Of a stretch of 7,102 bases of DNA, positions 6,250 through 7,102 are shown piece after piece. The position numbers were made by a program, and so were the translations under genes. The notes below the pieces were generated by a model. It was not told where the DNA came from. It did no database searches and was given only the letters and a program-made list of their open reading frames with translations. Within the stretch, counting starts at the first letter, position 1; each line of letters starts with the position of its first letter. The stretch spans positions 1 through 7,102 of the forward strand of contig DFXE01000016.1 in the NCBI GenBank assembly GCA_002381645.1, read 5' to 3'. The stretch comes from Bacteroidales bacterium UBA4116 (lineage in GTDB: Bacteria > Bacteroidota > Bacteroidia > Bacteroidales > Tannerellaceae).

Positions 6250-6732
6250 ATGATTGACGAATTAAAAACAAGACCCGTTGAAAAACGTGATTTTGAGCAA
6301 ATATGCCAATTCCCGCAAAATGCAGATGAGTTATTTTTTATGTTTCCAAAAGCAGAATATCCATTTAGCATAAATCAGTTGGAAACTGCTGTCGGAAATA
6401 GATTCGACTCGACAGTTGCTTTGCACGGTGAAGAAGTTGTGGGATTTGCTAATTTCTATGAAATAAAAGAAAATCTCCATTGTTCTATCGGAAATGTTAT
6501 AGTGAATCCGAAGTTTCGTAATCGGGGCATTGGTGAATTCCTGATTAAGACAATGGAGCGTATTGGCATTGAAAAATATAGGGCATCTGAAATGCACCTT
6601 TCTTGTTTTAACACCAATACTAATGGGATATTATTATATTCAAAATTGGGCTATAAACCTTATGCGGTTGAAAAATGGATAGATAAAGAAAATAAACCAA
6701 TCGCATTGATAGAGTTAAAACGAAAAGTATAA
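6250..6732 (+). CDS. GNAT-family N-acetyltransferase
   Basis: 160 aa, the usual length for a single-domain GNAT enzyme. It would move an acetyl group from acetyl-CoA to an amine in the cytoplasm. The acetyl-CoA site is visible as beta-strand CSIGNVIVNP (78-87) followed by R90-N-R-G93-I-G95, which fits the (Q/R)xxGx(G/A) pyrophosphate-binding signature, and helix EFLIKTMERIG. The later motif with N121, N125, LLYSKLGY (128-135) is the usual GNAT motif B with its aromatic residue after the helix. The N-terminal part (DFEQICQFPQNADELFFMFP) is the acceptor side and does not reveal the substrate. It has its own 166-base upstream gap and no membrane features, so it is probably a separate cargo gene rather than part of the envelope operon. 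Small-molecule, antibiotic or protein acetylation cannot be told apart here. Confidence 0.9.
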   Translation: MIDELKTRPVEKRDFEQICQFPQNADELFFMFPKAEYPFSINQLETAVGNRFDSTVALHGEEVVGFANFYEIKENLHCSIGNVIVNPKFRNRGIGEFLIKTMERIGIEKYRASEMHLSCFNTNTNGILLYSKLGYKPYAVEKWIDKENKPIALIELKRKV

Positions 6733-6750
6733 ATGAATTGAAAAATATAA

Positions 6751-6779
6751 ATGATTATTAATGCTTTGCATTCAATCAT
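6751..6779. terminator. hairpin after the acetyltransferase gene
   Basis: ATGATT (6751-6756) pairs with AATCAT (6774-6779), and AATGC (6760-6764) pairs with GCATT (6768-6772) around a TTT loop, with a small asymmetric bulge between. On the plus strand no T-run follows; on the minus strand a T-rich stretch does. It lies 19 bases after the acetyltransferase stop and may act in both directions or simply protect 3' ends. Confidence 0.35.
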
Positions 6780-6808
6780 CAAATCGGTGTAAAAGACAGA
6801 TAAGCATC

Positions 6809-6826
6809 AAAAACCCATCAGGGCAT
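6809..6826 (-). terminator. terminator-like hairpin of trailer copy B
   Basis: On the minus strand the sequence is ATGCCC, loop TGAT, then GGGTTTTT. The GCCC/GGGT stem is short but is followed by a run of five T, a reasonable intrinsic terminator for transcripts from the gene at 6925-7102. It occupies the same place in copy B as the hairpin at 1664-1679 in copy A; loop sequence and length differ while the CCC/GGG stem is kept. Confidence 0.5.
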
Positions 6827-6924
6827 GTACCTTGGATGAAGCAAGATTTAAGTTATCTTCAATAGAGAACGTGCATGAGTAGTTAAAGGCGAGATATTAT
6901 TGGTCGATAAGTGATAAGATATAA
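6809..6924 (-). repeat. diverged trailer repeat, copy B
   Basis: Counterpart of 1664-1780 in the same orientation, with the shared plus-strand blocks GGATGAAGCAA at 6834-6844, TTATCTT at 6853-6859 and CGTGCATG at 6870-6877. It fills the whole space between the stop codon of the minus-strand gene at 6925 and the terminator-like hairpin, just as copy A does after the fragment at 1781-1882. The hosts' coding ends themselves show no convincing similarity. The divergence (about one base in three) says the copies are old rather than a fresh duplication caused by insertion. Confidence 0.7.
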
Positions 6925-7102
6925 TTATATATAAATAGGTTCGGTTTTTATACTTAAGTTATGTTTCTTCAATCGTTCAAGTGCATTCTTTTCATGGTCA
7001 ATTAGCGATAACAATACATTCTTACTTAAACTTGATTTTGCAGGGAGGAAAAGTGTCCGGGGATAATCTATTAGCATATTGTGTAACAAAATTGCTCTCT
7101 CC
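6925..7102 (-). CDS. C-terminus of an unrecognised protein, gene runs off right edge
   Basis: The minus strand is open from the window edge for 58 codons and ends at TAA (6927-6925). It reads ERAILLHNMLIDYPRTLFLP, then AKSSLSKNVLLSLIDHEKNA, then LERLKKHNLSIKTEPIYI. The composition is protein-like: two amphipathic helices with a Leu/Lys/Glu pattern and a short polar tail. I do not recognise the family, and the start lies outside the window. It converges with the acetyltransferase gene and is followed directly by trailer copy B and its terminator-like hairpin, so it is probably the last gene of its transcript. It may belong to the conjugative-element backbone, like the DUF4099 gene on the same strand, but this is inferred from strand and position only. 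Confidence 0.6.
   Translation of the reverse strand, partial: ERAILLHNMLIDYPRTLFLPAKSSLSKNVLLSLIDHEKNALERLKKHNLSIKTEPIYI

Noticed and set aside
6331..6597. 88-codon minus-strand frame
   Set aside because: Antisense to the acetyltransferase, which has clear GNAT motifs.
1664..6924. Insertion sequence or transposon ends, with the paired repeats as terminal repeats
   Set aside because: The copies are direct, about one-third diverged, internal to transcription units, and there is no transposase between them.
1..7102. CRISPR array, tRNA, rRNA or replication origin
   Set aside because: No regularly spaced repeats with unique spacers, no cloverleaf-like segment and no rRNA-like sequence were seen on reading both strands.

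Overview
The window reads as DNA from a gut-type Bacteroidota (Bacteroides, Parabacteroides or a relative). The leftmost gene belongs to a family (DUF4099/DUF3945) carried by CTnDOT-like integrative conjugative elements of this phylum. The one clear promoter fits the Bacteroidota form (-33 TTG-type, -7 TAnnTTTG). Start codons sit behind A-rich rather than Shine-Dalgarno leaders, and the central genes are outer-membrane and lipoprotein genes of a Bacteroidota style. I infer an accessory (cargo) segment inside or beside a conjugative element; no integrase, relaxase or transposase is visible here.

Layout. (1) 1-1166, minus: DUF4099/DUF3945 element protein, running off the left edge, visibly richer in G+C than the rest. 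(2) 1167-1780: control-like, largely non-coding DNA with a candidate -7 box, three 10-bp-phased TGTCA sites, a polypurine tract between two 9-bp direct repeats, and a short minus-strand reading frame that may be a remnant. (3) 1664-1882, minus: an orphan C-terminal gene fragment followed by a trailer that ends in a terminator-like hairpin. (4) 1883-2252: AT-rich DNA ending in a promoter with an adjacent palindrome. (5) 2253-6083, plus: a compact three-gene operon of a lipoprotein with a BACON-like domain, a TonB-dependent-receptor-type outer-membrane protein (763 aa), and a second small lipoprotein whose start overlaps the receptor's stop. (6) 6250-6732, plus: a GNAT acetyltransferase. (7) 6751-6924: hairpins and a second diverged copy of the trailer. 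(8) 6925-7102, minus: the C-terminus of an unrecognised gene running off the right edge.

How the genes may work together. The three-gene operon looks like one cell-envelope unit. The first lipoprotein has an acidic stretch after its lipid cysteine and is probably surface exposed, perhaps as a ligand-binding partner of the receptor. The receptor has an N-terminal carboxypeptidase-regulatory-like domain, a TonB-box-like segment, a plug and a beta-barrel. The second lipoprotein lacks acidic residues after its cysteine and more likely faces the periplasm. The arrangement resembles SusC/SusD-type pairs, but the order is reversed and neither lipoprotein looks like SusD. The ligand cannot be told from sequence.

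The most unusual structural signal is a pair of diverged repeats of about 116 bp (1664-1780 and 6809-6924). Each begins right after the stop codon of a minus-strand reading frame and ends at a terminator-like hairpin. Together they bracket the whole plus-strand cargo, which suggests a conserved 3' trailer or small RNA, or a module boundary used when cargo was gained.
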